Made by a program: the position numbers and the translations under genes. Positions 49,529 through 63,261 of a stretch of DNA of 64,000 nucleotides are shown here, one piece after another. The notes beneath the pieces were generated by a model. The model worked only from the letters and a program-made list of their open reading frames with translations, had not been told where the DNA came from and made no database searches. This DNA is from Hirudinaria manillensis (Eukaryota; Annelida; Clitellata; Hirudinida; Hirudinidae), in assembly GCA_034509925.1 (NCBI GenBank), contig CM067534.1, positions 3,019,501-3,083,500 on the forward strand. The letters are read 5' to 3'. How positions within the stretch are numbered: position 1 is the stretch's first letter; every line of letters begins with the position of its first letter.

Positions 49529-50378
49529 ATGATGAAGATCTTGATTCTCGTCGCCGTAACTTTCTGCCTCGCATCTGGGGCGAAGCTGAGTCCAGAAGAT
49601 GAACAAAATATTCTCGACAAGCACAATGAACTCAGAAGAGGAGAAGGTGCGAGTGACATGAAGGAAATGGTAAGGATGGATTCATTCATTTTATGCTTCC
49701 AGAAGTAAGCTGAAGACATTTGGTCAGAGAACATTAGATGTAGAGTTGAATTATTCGACTGACAGAAATGGGATCCAACTTTGGCTCACTCTGCAAGCTT
49801 GTGGGCCGATGGCTGCGTGTTCAAGCACGGACATCCAGAAGATGTAGAAACCGGCTTTGGACACGTCGGCCAAAACATGTACATGACCAGCAGAAAATCA
49901 GTCGATTCTGTCGCCGCAACCCAGAAGTGGTTCAATGAAAAGAAGGATTACAACTACACTGAAAACAAATGTGGAGAAAAGGCAGTCTGCGGACATTACA
50001 CTCAGGCACGTGCAATTTTTTACTTCTAAGCGTGAAGTAGACTTATTGGAGTGGAGAGATTGTCTGGAGTATAACGAATTATTCACTTGCAGGTCGTTTG
50101 GGCGAATTCCGAATTCGTTGGATGCGGTGCCACCACTTGTAACGGAACGAAGGAGGAAGGAAAAGTCAGTGGAACAATATTGGTTTGCAACTACGGACCA
50201 GCGTGAGTATCAACAGTTTTTGTCCATTTTACGAGCGTCATTCATAAAACGGTTTTTTTTTGTTTCTCGTTATTATAGCGGAAATTATAGAGGTGCAAAG
50301 CCGTACAAAGCCGGAAGTCCGTGTAGCGAGTGCCCTCATGAATACACTTGCAAGAATGACCTGTGCCACAAACCCTGA
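49529..50378 (+). CDS. CAP family protein, array copy 13
   Basis: Exons and product as in copy 1, with no coding difference noticed. 9-T intron 3, upstream T variant. Confidence 0.88.
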
Positions 50379-52106
50379 AAACTTGGATTTATTTGAATTT
50401 TTTTGGAATTCATGAAAACTACCTTCATTATGCTATATTCATTATTAGTAATGGTTAAATATGGCTGAATTATTCGAGCAATAAAAACTAAAATTTAAAA
50501 AAAAATTTATTGAATTGGGCTTTGCGTTTAGCAATTAAAAAACCGCACGGGCCGGAATTTTTGCCAAAGCCCGGTACGACCTGCAAACAGACTTAGTAGG
50601 CCCGTTCGGCCAAGCCCGCCGATGACCATTTAAATATCCAGCCTCCTCTAATCATGCATCCCAAAAATCATAATATTCACACCTATATTATATAGTCTGA
50701 TATAGCATTAGCACGTTTAATAGAATTATTAAACTTTATCATTAGAATGCAAAATAACGGTGCTTCAATTGTTTCTGGATCTAAATTGGTTCTCTTTTCG
50801 CCTTAGATCCTTCATTACTAAAATTTCTTCCACTGTCCGCATAGTTTGTTGGCGGGAACTGCAAAAATTTATCCAAAAACACGGTGCGACACTGGGTAAT
50901 TCCCTGATATCTCCTTATGATTCCAGCATTACTCAATGTTATACATTATTATGCCATCTTGTTGAACAATCTAATTGAGTAATGTAATTCTAATTCCTGA
51001 GAATCACAATCAATCACAAATTCAGGATATATCCCAAAGGAACACAATTCCCGTATATGCCAAGACCATTTCCGCACTCCACAAATTACCACGAGTACTC
51101 ATTGACAACGGATCATCTCAAATTAACAACATTGTTCACCATATGTAAGAATGAAACTGCTCCTTAAATCCATTCAAACAAGAGACGACAATAATTTATT
51201 CAGGGCATGTCGCAGCTACGTCCGTCCAATCTTTTAACATTGATTTCCTCATTCTGGAATAGCAAGAAGGTTGTAATTAAAATCGCGTTCCAAAAAGATT
51301 GGCAAGAGCCAACATCGCTTTCAGAGCACCGCCTTACCGAAGCAGAATATATCGACCAGGACTTGAACCTTAAACTCTCGAACGTCGACGTCGTAAATGC
51401 GATTTATGCTTTTAATACAAAACGGTACGTGGCCTTGTTCAATGCAATATTCTAGAATTCTATGCCTTTTTGGTCTCCATAACCTGTGATTATCCACTTC
51501 TTTACACCAAATGTTCCACAAGTCGCAGACAATAATCCTCCATCAAACCATGGAATTCTCTACCTCCGGATATTATTAACCCAACAACAATATCTCGTTT
51601 TACATCTTGAATGTTTGACCATAAAAAACACCTATTAATTAAGTGATCGCCAAATTTCACTACTTTATATATAATTCTACATTTATATGAAGCTTCATTA
51701 TATTTTCGCATTTACTAATAGTCACCACAAAAATCTGTGTAACTAATTTGTTTAGATGGCCCTTCAAATTATTTTTACAAAAAAATATATATAAACTAAA
51801 AATTAAAAAAAGTTACAATAATATCACTCTAACCCACATTAAGCATTTCTAAGTACACATATTAACACTGATCCGAAAGAAATATTAGTTGATGACAAAA
51901 AAGACATCAACAATGACATAAGCTGGTGGACCAAACAACAAAAAAAGTTTATACACGAGTGCGTACGAATGATGATTCTTAAAAAAATGCTTAAATAGCT
52001 TCGAAGTCGAGTTTGGAAACGTGATCGACTCTCATTCGGGGTAGGTTGTAGTTGAGAAATGAAACGTTTCAATCGATCATAATAACAACCTTTAAACTTT
52101 CAGAAG

Positions 52107-52957
52107 ATGATGAAGATCTTGATTCTCGTCGCCGTAACTTTCTGCCTCGCATCTGGGGCGAAGCTGAGTCCAGAAGATGAACAAAATATTCTCGACAAGC
52201 ACAATGAACTCAGAAGAGGAGAAGGTGCGAGTGACATGAAGGAAATGGTAAGGATGGATTCATTCATTTTATGCTTCCAGAAGTAAGCTGAAGACATTTG
52301 GTCAGAGAACATTAGATGTAGAGTTGAATTATTCGACTGACAGAAATGGGATCCAACTTTGGCTCACTCTGCAAGCTTGTGGGCCGATGGCTGCGTGTTC
52401 AAGCACGGACATCCAGAAGATGTAGAAACCGGCTTTGGACACGTCGGCCAAAACATGTACATGACCAGCAGAAAATCAGTCGATTCTGTCGCCGCAACCC
52501 AGAAGTGGTTCAATGAAAAGAAGGATTACAACTACACTGAAAACAAATGTGGAGAAAAGGCAGTCTGCGGACATTACACTCAGGCACGTGCAATTTTTTA
52601 CTTCTAAGCGTGAAGTAGACTTATTGGAGTGGAGAGATTGTCTGGAGTATAACGAATTATTCACTTGCAGGTCGTTTGGGCGAATTCCGAATTCGTTGGA
52701 TGCGGTGCCACCACTTGTAACGGAACGAAGGAGGAAGGAAAAGTCAGTGGAACAATATTGGTTTGCAACTACGGACCAGCGTGAGTATCAACAGTTTTTG
52801 TCCATTTTACGAGCGTCATTCATAAAACGGTTTTTTTTTTGTTTCTCGTTATTATAGCGGAAATTATAGAGGTGCAAAGCCGTACAAAGCCGGAAGTCCG
52901 TGTAGCGAGTGCCCTCATGAATACACTTGCAAGAATGACCTGTGCCACAAACCCTGA
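52107..52957 (+). CDS. CAP family protein, array copy 14
   Basis: Same product as copy 1. Intron 3 has 10 T, the longest in the array. The upstream region has the C variant (51581) and a rearranged A/TA run near 51780. Confidence 0.88.
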
Positions 52958-54683
52958 AAACTTGGATTTATTTGAATTTTTTTGGAATTCATGAAAACTA
53001 CCTTCATTATGCTATATTCATTATTAGTAATGGTTAAATATGGCTGAATTATTCGAGCAATAAAAACTAAAATTTAAAAAAAAATTTATTGAATTGGGCT
53101 TTGCGTTTAGCAATTAAAAAACCGCACGGGCCGGAATTTTTGCCAAAGCCCGGTACGACCTGCAAACAGACTTAGTAGGCCCGTTCGGCCAAGCCCGCCG
53201 ATGACCATTTAAATATCCAGCCTCCTCTAATCATGCATCCCAAAAATCATAATATTCACACCTATATTATATAGTCTGATATAGCATTAGCACGTTTAAT
53301 AGAATTATTAAACTTTATCATTAGAATGCAAAATAACGGTGCTTCAATTGTTTCTGGATCTAAATTGGTTCTCTTTTCGCCTTAGATCCTTCATTACTAA
53401 AATTTCTTCCACTGTCCGCATAGTTTGTTGGCGGGAACTGCAAAAATTTATCCAAAAACACGGTGCGACACTGGGTAATTCCCTGATATCTCCTTATGAT
53501 TCCAGCATTACTCAATGTTATACATTATTATGCCATCTTGTTGAACAATCTAATTGAGTAATGTAATTCTAATTCCTGAGAATCACAATCAATCACAAAT
53601 TCAGGATATATCCCAAAGGAACACAATTCCCGTATATGCCAAGACCATTTCCGCACTCCACAAATTACCACGAGTACTCATTGACAACGGATCATCTCAA
53701 ATTAACAACATTGTTCACCATATGTAAGAATGAAACTGCTCCTTAAATCCATTCAAACAAGAGACGACAATAATTTATTCAGGGCATGTCGCAGCTACGT
53801 CCGTCCAATCTTTTAACATTGATTTCCTCATTCTGGAATAGCAAGAAGGTTGTAATTAAAATCGCGTTCCAAAAAGATTGGCAAGAGCCAACATCGCTTT
53901 CAGAGCACCGCCTTACCGAAGCAGAATATATCGACCAGGACTTGAACCTTAAACTCTCGAACGTCGACGTCGTAAATGCGATTTATGCTTTTAATACAAA
54001 ACGGTACGTGGCCTTGTTCAATGCAATATTCTAGAATTCTATGCCTTTTTGGTCTCCATAACCTGTGATTATCCACTTCTTTACACCAAATGTTCCACAA
54101 GTCGCAGACAATAATCCTCCATCAAACCATGGAATTCTCTACCTCCGGATATTATTAACTCAACAACAATATCTCGTTTTACATCTTGAATGTTTGACCA
54201 TAAAAAACACCTATTAATTAAGTGATCGCCAAATTTCACTACTTTATATATAATTCTACATTTATATGAAGCTTCATTATATTTTCGCATTTACTAATAG
54301 TCACCACAAAAATCTGTGTAACTAATTTGTTTAGATGGCCCTTCAAATTATTTTTACAAAAAAATATATAAACTAAAAATTAAAAAAAGTTACAATAATA
54401 TCACTCTAACCCACATTAAGCATTTCTAAGTACACATATTAACACTGATCCGAAAGAAATATTAGTTGATGACAAAAAAGACATCAACAATGACATAAGC
54501 TGGTGGACCAAACAACAAAAAAAGTTTATACACGAGTGCGTACGAATGATGATTCTTAAAAAAATGCTTAAATAGCTTCGAAGTCGAGTTTGGAAACGTG
54601 ATCGACTCTCATTCGGGGTAGGTTGTAGTTGAGAAATGAAACGTTTCAATCGATCATAATAACAACCTTTAAACTTTCAGAAG

Positions 54684-55533
54684 ATGATGAAGATCTTGAT
54701 TCTCGTCGCCGTAACTTTCTGCCTCGCATCTGGGGCGAAGCTGAGTCCAGAAGATGAACAAAATATTCTCGACAAGCACAATGAACTCAGAAGAGGAGAA
54801 GGTGCGAGTGACATGAAGGAAATGGTAAGGATGGATTCATTCATTTTATGCTTCCAGAAGTAAGCTGAAGACATTTGGTCAGAGAACATTAGATGTAGAG
54901 TTGAATTATTCGACTGACAGAAATGGGATCCAACTTTGGCTCACTCTGCAAGCTTGTGGGCCGATGGCTGCGTGTTCAAGCACGGACATCCAGAAGATGT
55001 AGAAACCGGCTTTGGACACGTCGGCCAAAACATGTACATGACCAGCAGAAAATCAGTCGATTCTGTCGCCGCAACCCAGAAGTGGTTCAATGAAAAGAAG
55101 GATTACAACTACACTGAAAACAAATGTGGAGAAAAGGCAGTCTGCGGACATTACACTCAGGCACGTGCAATTTTTTACTTCTAAGCGTGAAGTAGACTTA
55201 TTGGAGTGGAGAGATTGTCTGGAGTATAACGAATTATTCACTTGCAGGTCGTTTGGGCGAATTCCGAATTCGTTGGATGCGGTGCCACCACTTGTAACGG
55301 AACGAAGGAGGAAGGAAAAGTCAGTGGAACAATATTGGTTTGCAACTACGGACCAGCGTGAGTATCAACAGTTTTTGTCCATTTTACGAGCGTCATTCAT
55401 AAAACGGTTTTTTTTTGTTTCTCGTTATTATAGCGGAAATTATAGAGGTGCAAAGCCGTACAAAGCCGGAAGTCCGTGTAGCGAGTGCCCTCATGAATAC
55501 ACTTGCAAGAATGACCTGTGCCACAAACCCTGA
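54684..55533 (+). CDS. CAP family protein, array copy 15
   Basis: Same product as copy 1. The upstream A-run near 54357 is one shorter than usual. Confidence 0.88.
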
Positions 55534-57260
55534 AAACTTGGATTTATTTGAATTTTTTTGGAATTCATGAAAACTACCTTCATTATGCTATATTCATTAT
55601 TAGTAATGGTTAAATATGGCTGAATTATTCGAGCAATAAAAACTAAAATTTAAAAAAAAATTTATTGAATTGGGCTTTGCGTTTAGCAATTAAAAAACCG
55701 CACGGGCCGGAATTTTTGCCAAAGCCCGGTACGACCTGCAAACAGACTTAGTAGGCCCGTTCGGCCAAGCCCGCCGATGACCATTTAAATATCCAGCCTC
55801 CTCTAATCATGCATCCCAAAAATCATAATATTCACACCTATATTATATAGTCTGATATAGCATTAGCACGTTTAATAGAATTATTAAACTTTATCATTAG
55901 AATGCAAAATAACGGTGCTTCAATTGTTTCTGGATCTAAATTGGTTCTCTTTTCGCCTTAGATCCTTCATTACTAAAATTTCTTCCACTGTCCGCATAGT
56001 TTGTTGGCGGGAACTGCAAAAATTTATCCAAAAACACGGTGCGACACTGGGTAATTCCCTGATATCTCCTTATGATTCCAGCATTACTCAATGTTATACA
56101 TTATTATGCCATCTTGTTGAACAATCTAATTGAGTAATGTAATTCTAATTCCTGAGAATCACAATCAATCACAAATTCAGGATATATCCCAAAGGAACAC
56201 AATTCCCGTATATGCCAAGACCATTTCCGCACTCCACAAATTACCACGAGTACTCATTGACAACGGATCATCTCAAATTAACAACATTGTTCACCATATG
56301 TAAGAATGAAACTGCTCCTTAAATCCATTCAAACAAGAGACGACAATAATTTATTCAGGGCATGTCGCAGCTACGTCCGTCCAATCTTTTAACATTGATT
56401 TCCTCATTCTGGAATAGCAAGAAGGTTGTAATTAAAATCGCGTTCCAAAAAGATTGGCAAGAGCCAACATCGCTTTCAGAGCACCGCCTTACCGAAGCAG
56501 AATATATCGACCAGGACTTGAACCTTAAACTCTCGAACGTCGACGTCGTAAATGCGATTTATGCTTTTAATACAAAACGGTACGTGGCCTTGTTCAATGC
56601 AATATTCTAGAATTCTATGCCTTTTTGGTCTCCATAACCTGTGATTATCCACTTCTTTACACCAAATGTTCCACAAGTCGCAGACAATAATCCTCCATCA
56701 AACCATGGAATTCTCTACCTCCGGATATTATTAACTCAACAACAATATCTCGTTTTACATCTTGAATGTTTGACCATAAAAAACACCTATTAATTAAGTG
56801 ATCGCCAAATTTCACTACTTTATATATAATTCTACATTTATATGAAGCTTCATTATATTTTCGCATTTACTAATAGTCACCACAAAAATCTGTGTAACTA
56901 ATTTGTTTAGATGGCCCTTCAAATTATTTTTACAAAAAAAATATATAAACTAAAAATTAAAAAAAGTTACAATAATATCACTCTAACCCACATTAAGCAT
57001 TTCTAAGTACACATATTAACACTGATCCGAAAGAAATATTAGTTGATGACAAAAAAGACATCAACAATGACATAAGCTGGTGGACCAAACAACAAAAAAA
57101 GTTTATACACGAGTGCGTACGAATGATGATTCTTAAAAAAATGCTTAAATAGCTTCGAAGTCGAGTTTGGAAACGTGATCGACTCTCATTCGGGGTAGGT
57201 TGTAGTTGAGAAATGAAACGTTTCAATCGATCATAATAACAACCTTTAAACTTTCAGAAG

Positions 57261-58110
57261 ATGATGAAGATCTTGATTCTCGTCGCCGTAACTTTCTGCC
57301 TCGCGTCTGGGGCGAAGCTGAGTCCAGAAGATGAACAAAATATTCTCGACAAGCACAATGAACTCAGAAGAGGAGAAGGTGCGAGTGACATGAAGGAAAT
57401 GGTAAGGATGGATTCATTCATTTTATGCTTCCAGAAGTAAGCTGAAGACATTTGGTCAGAGAACATTAGATGTAGAGTTGAATTATTCGACTGACAGAAA
57501 TGGGATCCAACTTTGGCTCACTCTGCAAGCTTGTGGGCCGATGGCTGCGTGTTCAAGCACGGACATCCAGAAGATGTAGAAACCGGCTTTGGACACGTCG
57601 GCCAAAACATGTACTTGACCAGCAGAAAATCAGTCGATTCTGTCGCCGCAACCCAGAAGTGGTTCAATGAAAAGAAGGATTACAACTACACTGAAAACAA
57701 ATGTGGAGAAAAGGCAGTCTGCGGACATTACACTCAGGCACGTGCAATTTTTTACTTCTAAGCGTGAAGTAGACTTATTGGAGTGGAGAGATTGTCTGGA
57801 GTATAACGAATTATTCACTTGCAGGTCGTTTGGGCGAATTCCGAATTCGTTGGATGCGGTGCCACCACTTGTAACGGAACGAAGGAGGAAGGAAAAGTCA
57901 GTGGAACAATATTGGTTTGCAACTACGGACCAGCGTGAGTATCAACAGTTTTTGTCCATTTTACGAGCGTCATTCATAAAACGGTTTTTTTTTGTTTCTC
58001 GTTATTATAGCGGAAATTATAGAGGTGCAAAGCCGTACAAAGCCGGAAGTCCGTGTAGCGAGTGCCCTCATGAATACACTTGCAAGAATGACCTGTGCCA
58101 CAAACCCTGA
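57261..58110 (+). CDS. CAP family protein, array copy 16, M87L variant
   Basis: Same gene structure as copy 1, but TAC TTG ACC near 57614 changes Met87 to Leu, just after GQNMY. A silent GCA-to-GCG change lies in the signal peptide (57305). It is the only array copy in which I see an amino-acid change. Confidence 0.88.
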
Positions 58111-59838
58111 AAACTTGGATTTATTTGAATTTTTTTGGAATTCATGAAAACTACCTTCATTATGCTATATTCATTATTAGTAATGGTTAAATATGGCTGA
58201 ATTATTCGAGCAATAAAAACTAAAATTTAAAAAAAAATTTATTGAATTGGGCTTTGCGTTTAGCAATTAAAAAACCGCACGGGCCGGAATTTTTGCCAAA
58301 GCCCGGTACGACCTGCAAACAGACTTAGTAGGCCCGTTCGGCCAAGCCCGCCGATGACCATTTAAATATCCAGCCTCCTCTAATCATGCATCCCAAAAAT
58401 CATAATATTCACACCTATATTATATAGTCTGATATAGCATTAGCACGTTTAATAGAATTATTAAACTTTATCATTAGAATGCAAAATAACGGTGCTTCAA
58501 TTGTTTCTGGATCTAAATTGGTTCTCTTTTCGCCTTAGATCCTTCATTACTAAAATTTCTTCCACTGTCCGCATAGTTTGTTGGCGGGAACTGCAAAAAT
58601 TTATCCAAAAACACGGTGCGACACTGGGTAATTCCCTGATATCTCCTTATGATTCCAGCATTACTCAATGTTATACATTATTATGCCATCTTGTTGAACA
58701 ATCTAATTGAGTAATGTAATTCTAATTCCTGAGAATCACAATCAATCACAAATTCAGGATATATCCCAAAGGAACACAATTCCCGTATATGCCAAGACCA
58801 TTTCCGCACTCCACAAATTACCACGAGTACTCATTGACAACGGATCATCTCAAATTAACAACATTGTTCACCATATGTAAGAATGAAACTGCTCCTTAAA
58901 TCCATTCAAACAAGAGACGACAATAATTTATTCAGGGCATGTCGCAGCTACGTCCGTCCAATCTTTTAACATTGATTTCCTCATTCTGGAATAGCAAGAA
59001 GGTTGTAATTAAAATCGCGTTCCAAAAAGATTGGCAAGAGCCAACATCGCTTTCAGAGCACCGCCTTACCGAAGCAGAATATATCGACCAGGACTTGAAC
59101 CTTAAACTCTTGAACGTCGACGTCGTAAATGCGATTTATGCTTTTAATACAAAACGGTACGTGGCCTTGTTCAATGCAATATTCTAGAATTCTATGCCTT
59201 TTTGGTCTCCATAGCCTGTGATTATCCACTTCTTTACACCAAATGTTCCACAAGTCGCAGACAATAATCCTCCATCAAACCATGGAATTCTCTACCTCCG
59301 GATATTATTAACTCAACAACAATATCTCGTTTTACATCTTGAATGTTTGACCATAAAAAACACCTATTAATTAAGTGATCGCCAAATTTCACTACTTTAT
59401 ATATAATTCTACATTTATATGAAGCTTCATTATATTTTCGCATTTACTAATAGTCACCACAAAAATCTGTGTAACTAATTTGTTTAGATGGCCCTTCAAA
59501 TTATTTTTACAAAAAAAATATATAAACTAAAAATTAAAAAAAGTTACAATAATATCACTCTAACCCACATTAAGCATTTCTAAGTACACATATTAACACT
59601 GATCCGAAAGAAATATTAGTTGATGACAAAAAAGACATCAACAATGACATAAGCTGGTGGACCAAACAACAAAAAAAGTTTATACACGAGTGCGTACGAA
59701 TGATGATTCTTAAAAAAAATGCTTAAATAGCTTCGAAGTCGAGTTTGGAAACGTGATCGACTCTCATTCGGGGTAGGTTGTAGTTGAGAAATGAAACGTT
59801 TCAATCGATCATAATAACTACCTTTAAACTTTCAGAAG

Positions 59839-60688
59839 ATGATGAAGATCTTGATTCTCGTCGCCGTAACTTTCTGCCTCGCATCTGGGGCGAAGCTGAG
59901 TCCAGAAGATGAACAAAATATTCTCGACAAGCACAATGAACTCAGAAGAGGAGAAGGTGCGAGTGACATGAAGGAAATGGTAAGGATGGATTCATTCATT
60001 TTATGCTTCCAGAAGTAAGCTGAAGACATTTGGTCAGAGAACATTAGATGTAGAGTTGAATTATTCGACTGACAGAAATGGGATCCAACTTTGGCTCACT
60101 CTGCAAGCTTGTGGGCCGATGGCTGCGTGTTCAAGCACGGACATCCAGAAGATGTAGAAACCGGCTTTGGACACGTCGGCCAAAACATGTACATGACCAG
60201 CAGAAAATCAGTCGATTCTGTCGCCGCAACCCAGAAGTGGTTCAATGAAAAGAAGGATTACAACTACACTGAAAACAAATGTGGAGAAAAGGCAGTCTGC
60301 GGACATTACACTCAGGCACGTGCAATTTTTTACTTCTAAGCGTGAAGTAGACTTATTGGAGTGGAGAGATTGTCTGGAGTATAACGAATTATTCACTTGC
60401 AGGTCGTTTGGGCGAATTCCGAATTCGTTGGATGCGGTGCCACCACTTGTAACGGAACGAAGGAGGAAGGAAAAGTCAGTGGAACAATATTGGTTTGCAA
60501 CTACGGACCAGCGTGAGTATCAACAGTTTTTGTCCATTTTACGAGCGTCATTCATAAAACGGTTTTTTTTTGTTTCTCGTTATTATAGCGGAAATTATAG
60601 AGGTGCAAAGCCGTACAAAGCCGGAAGTCCGTGTAGCGAGTGCCCTCATGAATACACTTGCAAGAATGACCTGTGCCACAAACCCTGA
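59839..60688 (+). CDS. CAP family protein, array copy 17
   Basis: Same product as copy 1. The spacer before it carries variants (CTCTTGAACG at 59107, ATAGCC at 59212) that recur only in the next spacer, so the last two units share a recent origin. One extra A sits in the run near 59711, and ATAACTACC replaces ATAACAACC near 59819. Confidence 0.88.
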
Positions 60689-62417
60689 AAACTTGGATTT
60701 ATTTGAATTTTTTTGGAATTCATGAAAACTACCTTCATTATGCTATATTCATTATTAGTAATGGTTAAATATGGCTGAATTATTCGAGCAATAAAAACTA
60801 AAATTTAAAAAAAAATTTATTGAATTGGGCTTTGCGTTTAGCAATTAAAAAACCGCACGGGCCGGAATTTTTGCCAAAGCCCGGTACGACCTGCAAACAG
60901 ACTTAGTAGGCCCGTTCGGCCAAGCCCGCCGATGACCATTTAAATATCCAGCCTCCTCTAATCATGCATCCCAAAAATCATAATATTCACACCTATATTA
61001 TATAGTCTGATATAGCATTAGCACGTTTAATAGAATTATTAAACTTTATCATTAGAATGCAAAATAACGGTGCTTCAATTGTTTCTGGATCTAAATTGGT
61101 TCTCTTTTCGCCTTAGATCCTTCATTACTAAAATTTCTTCCACTGTCCGCATAGTTTGTTGGCGGGAACTGCAAAAATTTATCCAAAAACACGGTGCGAC
61201 ACTGGGTAATTCCCTGATATCTCCTTATGATTCCAGCATTACTCAATGTTATACATTATTATGCCATCTTGTTGAACAATCTAATTGAGTAATGTAATTC
61301 TAATTCCTGAGAATCACAATCAATCACAAATTCAGGATATATCCCAAAGGAACACAATTCCCGTATATGCCAAGACCATTTCCGCACTCCACAAATTACC
61401 ACGAGTACTCATTGACAACGGATCATCTCAAATTAACAACATTGTTCACCATATGTAAGAATGAAACTGCTCCTTAAATCCATTCAAACAAGAGACGACA
61501 ATAATTTATTCAGGGCATGTCGCAGCTACGTCCGTCCAATCTTTTAACATTGATTTCCTCATTCTGGAATAGCAAGAAGGTTGTAATTAAAATCGCGTTC
61601 CAAAAAGATTGGCAAGAGCCAACATCGCTTTCAGAGCACCGCCTTACCGAAGCAGAATATATCGACCAGGACTTGAACCTTAAACTCTTGAACGTCGACG
61701 TCGTAAATGCGATTTATGCTTTTAATACAAAACGGTACGTGGCCTTGTTCAATGCAATATTCTAGAATTCTATGCCTTTTTGGTCTCCATAGCCTGTGAT
61801 TATCCACTTCTTTACACCAAATGTTCCACAAGTCGCAGACAATAATCCTCCATCAAACCATGGAATTCTCTACCTCCGGATATTATTAACTCAACAACAA
61901 TATCTCGTTTTACATCTTGAATGTTTGACCATAAAAAACACCTATTAATTAAGTGATCGCCAAATTTCACTACTTTATATATAATTCTACATTTATATGA
62001 AGCTTCATTATATTTTCGCATTTACTAATAGTCACCACAAAAATCTGTGTAACTAATTTGTTTAGATGGCCCTTCAAATTATTTTTACAAAAAAAATATA
62101 TAAACTAAAAATTAAAAAAAGTTACAATAATATCACTCTAACCCACATTAAGCATTTCTAAGTACACATATTAACACTGATCCGAAAGAAATATTAGTTG
62201 ATGACAAAAAAGACATCAACAATGACATAAGCTGGTGGACCAAACAACAAAAAAAGTTTATACACGAGTGCGTACGAATGATGATTCTTAAAAAAATGCT
62301 TAAATAGCTTCGAAGTCGAGTTTGGAAACGTGATCGACTCTCATTCGAAGTGAGGTTGTGCTTGTTAAAATGAAACGTTTCAATCAATCTTAATAACAGA
62401 TTTTGAACCTTCAGAAG

Positions 62418-63261
62418 ATGATGAAGATTTTGTTTCTCGTCGTCGCAACTTTCTGTCTCGCATCTGGAGCGAAGCTGAGTCCAGAAGATGAACAGAAAGT
62501 TCTCGATAAGCACAACGAACTTAGAAGAGGAGAAGGTGCGAGTAATATGAAGGAAATGGTAAGGATGGATTTGTTTGTTGAAGTATGTTAGCGGCATTTG
62601 GTCGGAGATCGTCAGATGTAATGTCGAGTAATTCGACCGTCAGAAATGGCATCCGACTTTGGCTCACTCTGCAAGCTTGTTGGCCGATGGCTGCGTCTTC
62701 ACATTTGGACAACCAGAGGGTGTAAAGACCGATTTCAAGCGCGTCGGTCAAAACATCGTGTTGAAATCGTGTCTTGTTAGCCCCACAATCGATCCCGTTG
62801 ACGAAATCCAGAAGTTTTTCAGCGAAAAGAAGTACTATAACTATACAGAAGACAGATGTAGAAGAAGGGGATATTGTGACCATTACACTCAGGCATGTGC
62901 AATTTATTGAAGCAGAGAAATTATTTGGAGCGTGAAGGTTGTATGGAATAATGAAGGTTTTTCTTTCGTAGATTGTTTGGTCAGAATCGGAGTTCGTTGG
63001 ATGCGGCGTTGCAAGGTGTAACGGACCTGAAGAGGAAGGAAAAGTCAAAGGAAACCTAATGGTTTGCAACTACGGCCCAGGGTGAGCATCGACCGTTTTC
63101 ACCAAATATGTCAATTATAAAATTTTCTTGTTTTTTTTCTAAAAACTTTTCATTATTACAGCGCTAGTTACATGGGTGGCAAGCCGTACAATCTTGGAAG
63201 TCCTTGTTCCGAATGCCCTGAGGGATACACTTGCCAGAACGATTTGTGCTACAAGCCCTGA
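62418..63261 (+). CDS. Diverged CAP family paralogue ending the array (copy 18)
   Basis: Four exons, 62418-62558, 62644-62892, 62972-63081 and 63162-63261, encode 199 residues with the same intron positions and phases as the array genes. Signal peptide, [20 protein letters not shown] and LMVCNYGPGASYMGG show the CAP fold. Exon 2 is 9 bases longer, adding residues near SCLVSPT. The tetrad His (68 in the array protein) is Phe, and the GEN Glu is Gln, so two of four metal-site residues are missing. Intron 2 again starts with GC (ACTCAG|GCATGT). It is clearly diverged from the array copies throughout, yet shares their promoter up to 62347. Confidence 0.87.

Larger units (their letters stand above)
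17929..62347 (+). repeat. Tandem array of about 17.2 nearly identical 2575-2578 bp units, each with one CAP gene
   Basis: Start codons recur at 18611, 21187, 23762, 26339, 28915, 31493, 34069, 36646, 39221, 41798, 44375, 46952, 49529, 52107, 54684, 57261 and 59839. Units differ by only a few substitutions and by 1-base changes in A or T runs. The first unit is cut on its left at 17929 (the rest of the unit, about 19570-20504, is missing before it). On the right, identity stops at 62347, about 70 bases before the start of a diverged paralogue. All units point the same way. Confidence 0.97.

Noticed and set aside
17929..62347. A CRISPR-like or satellite array
   Set aside because: The period is 2.58 kb with a spliced gene in each unit; there are no short direct repeats with unique spacers.
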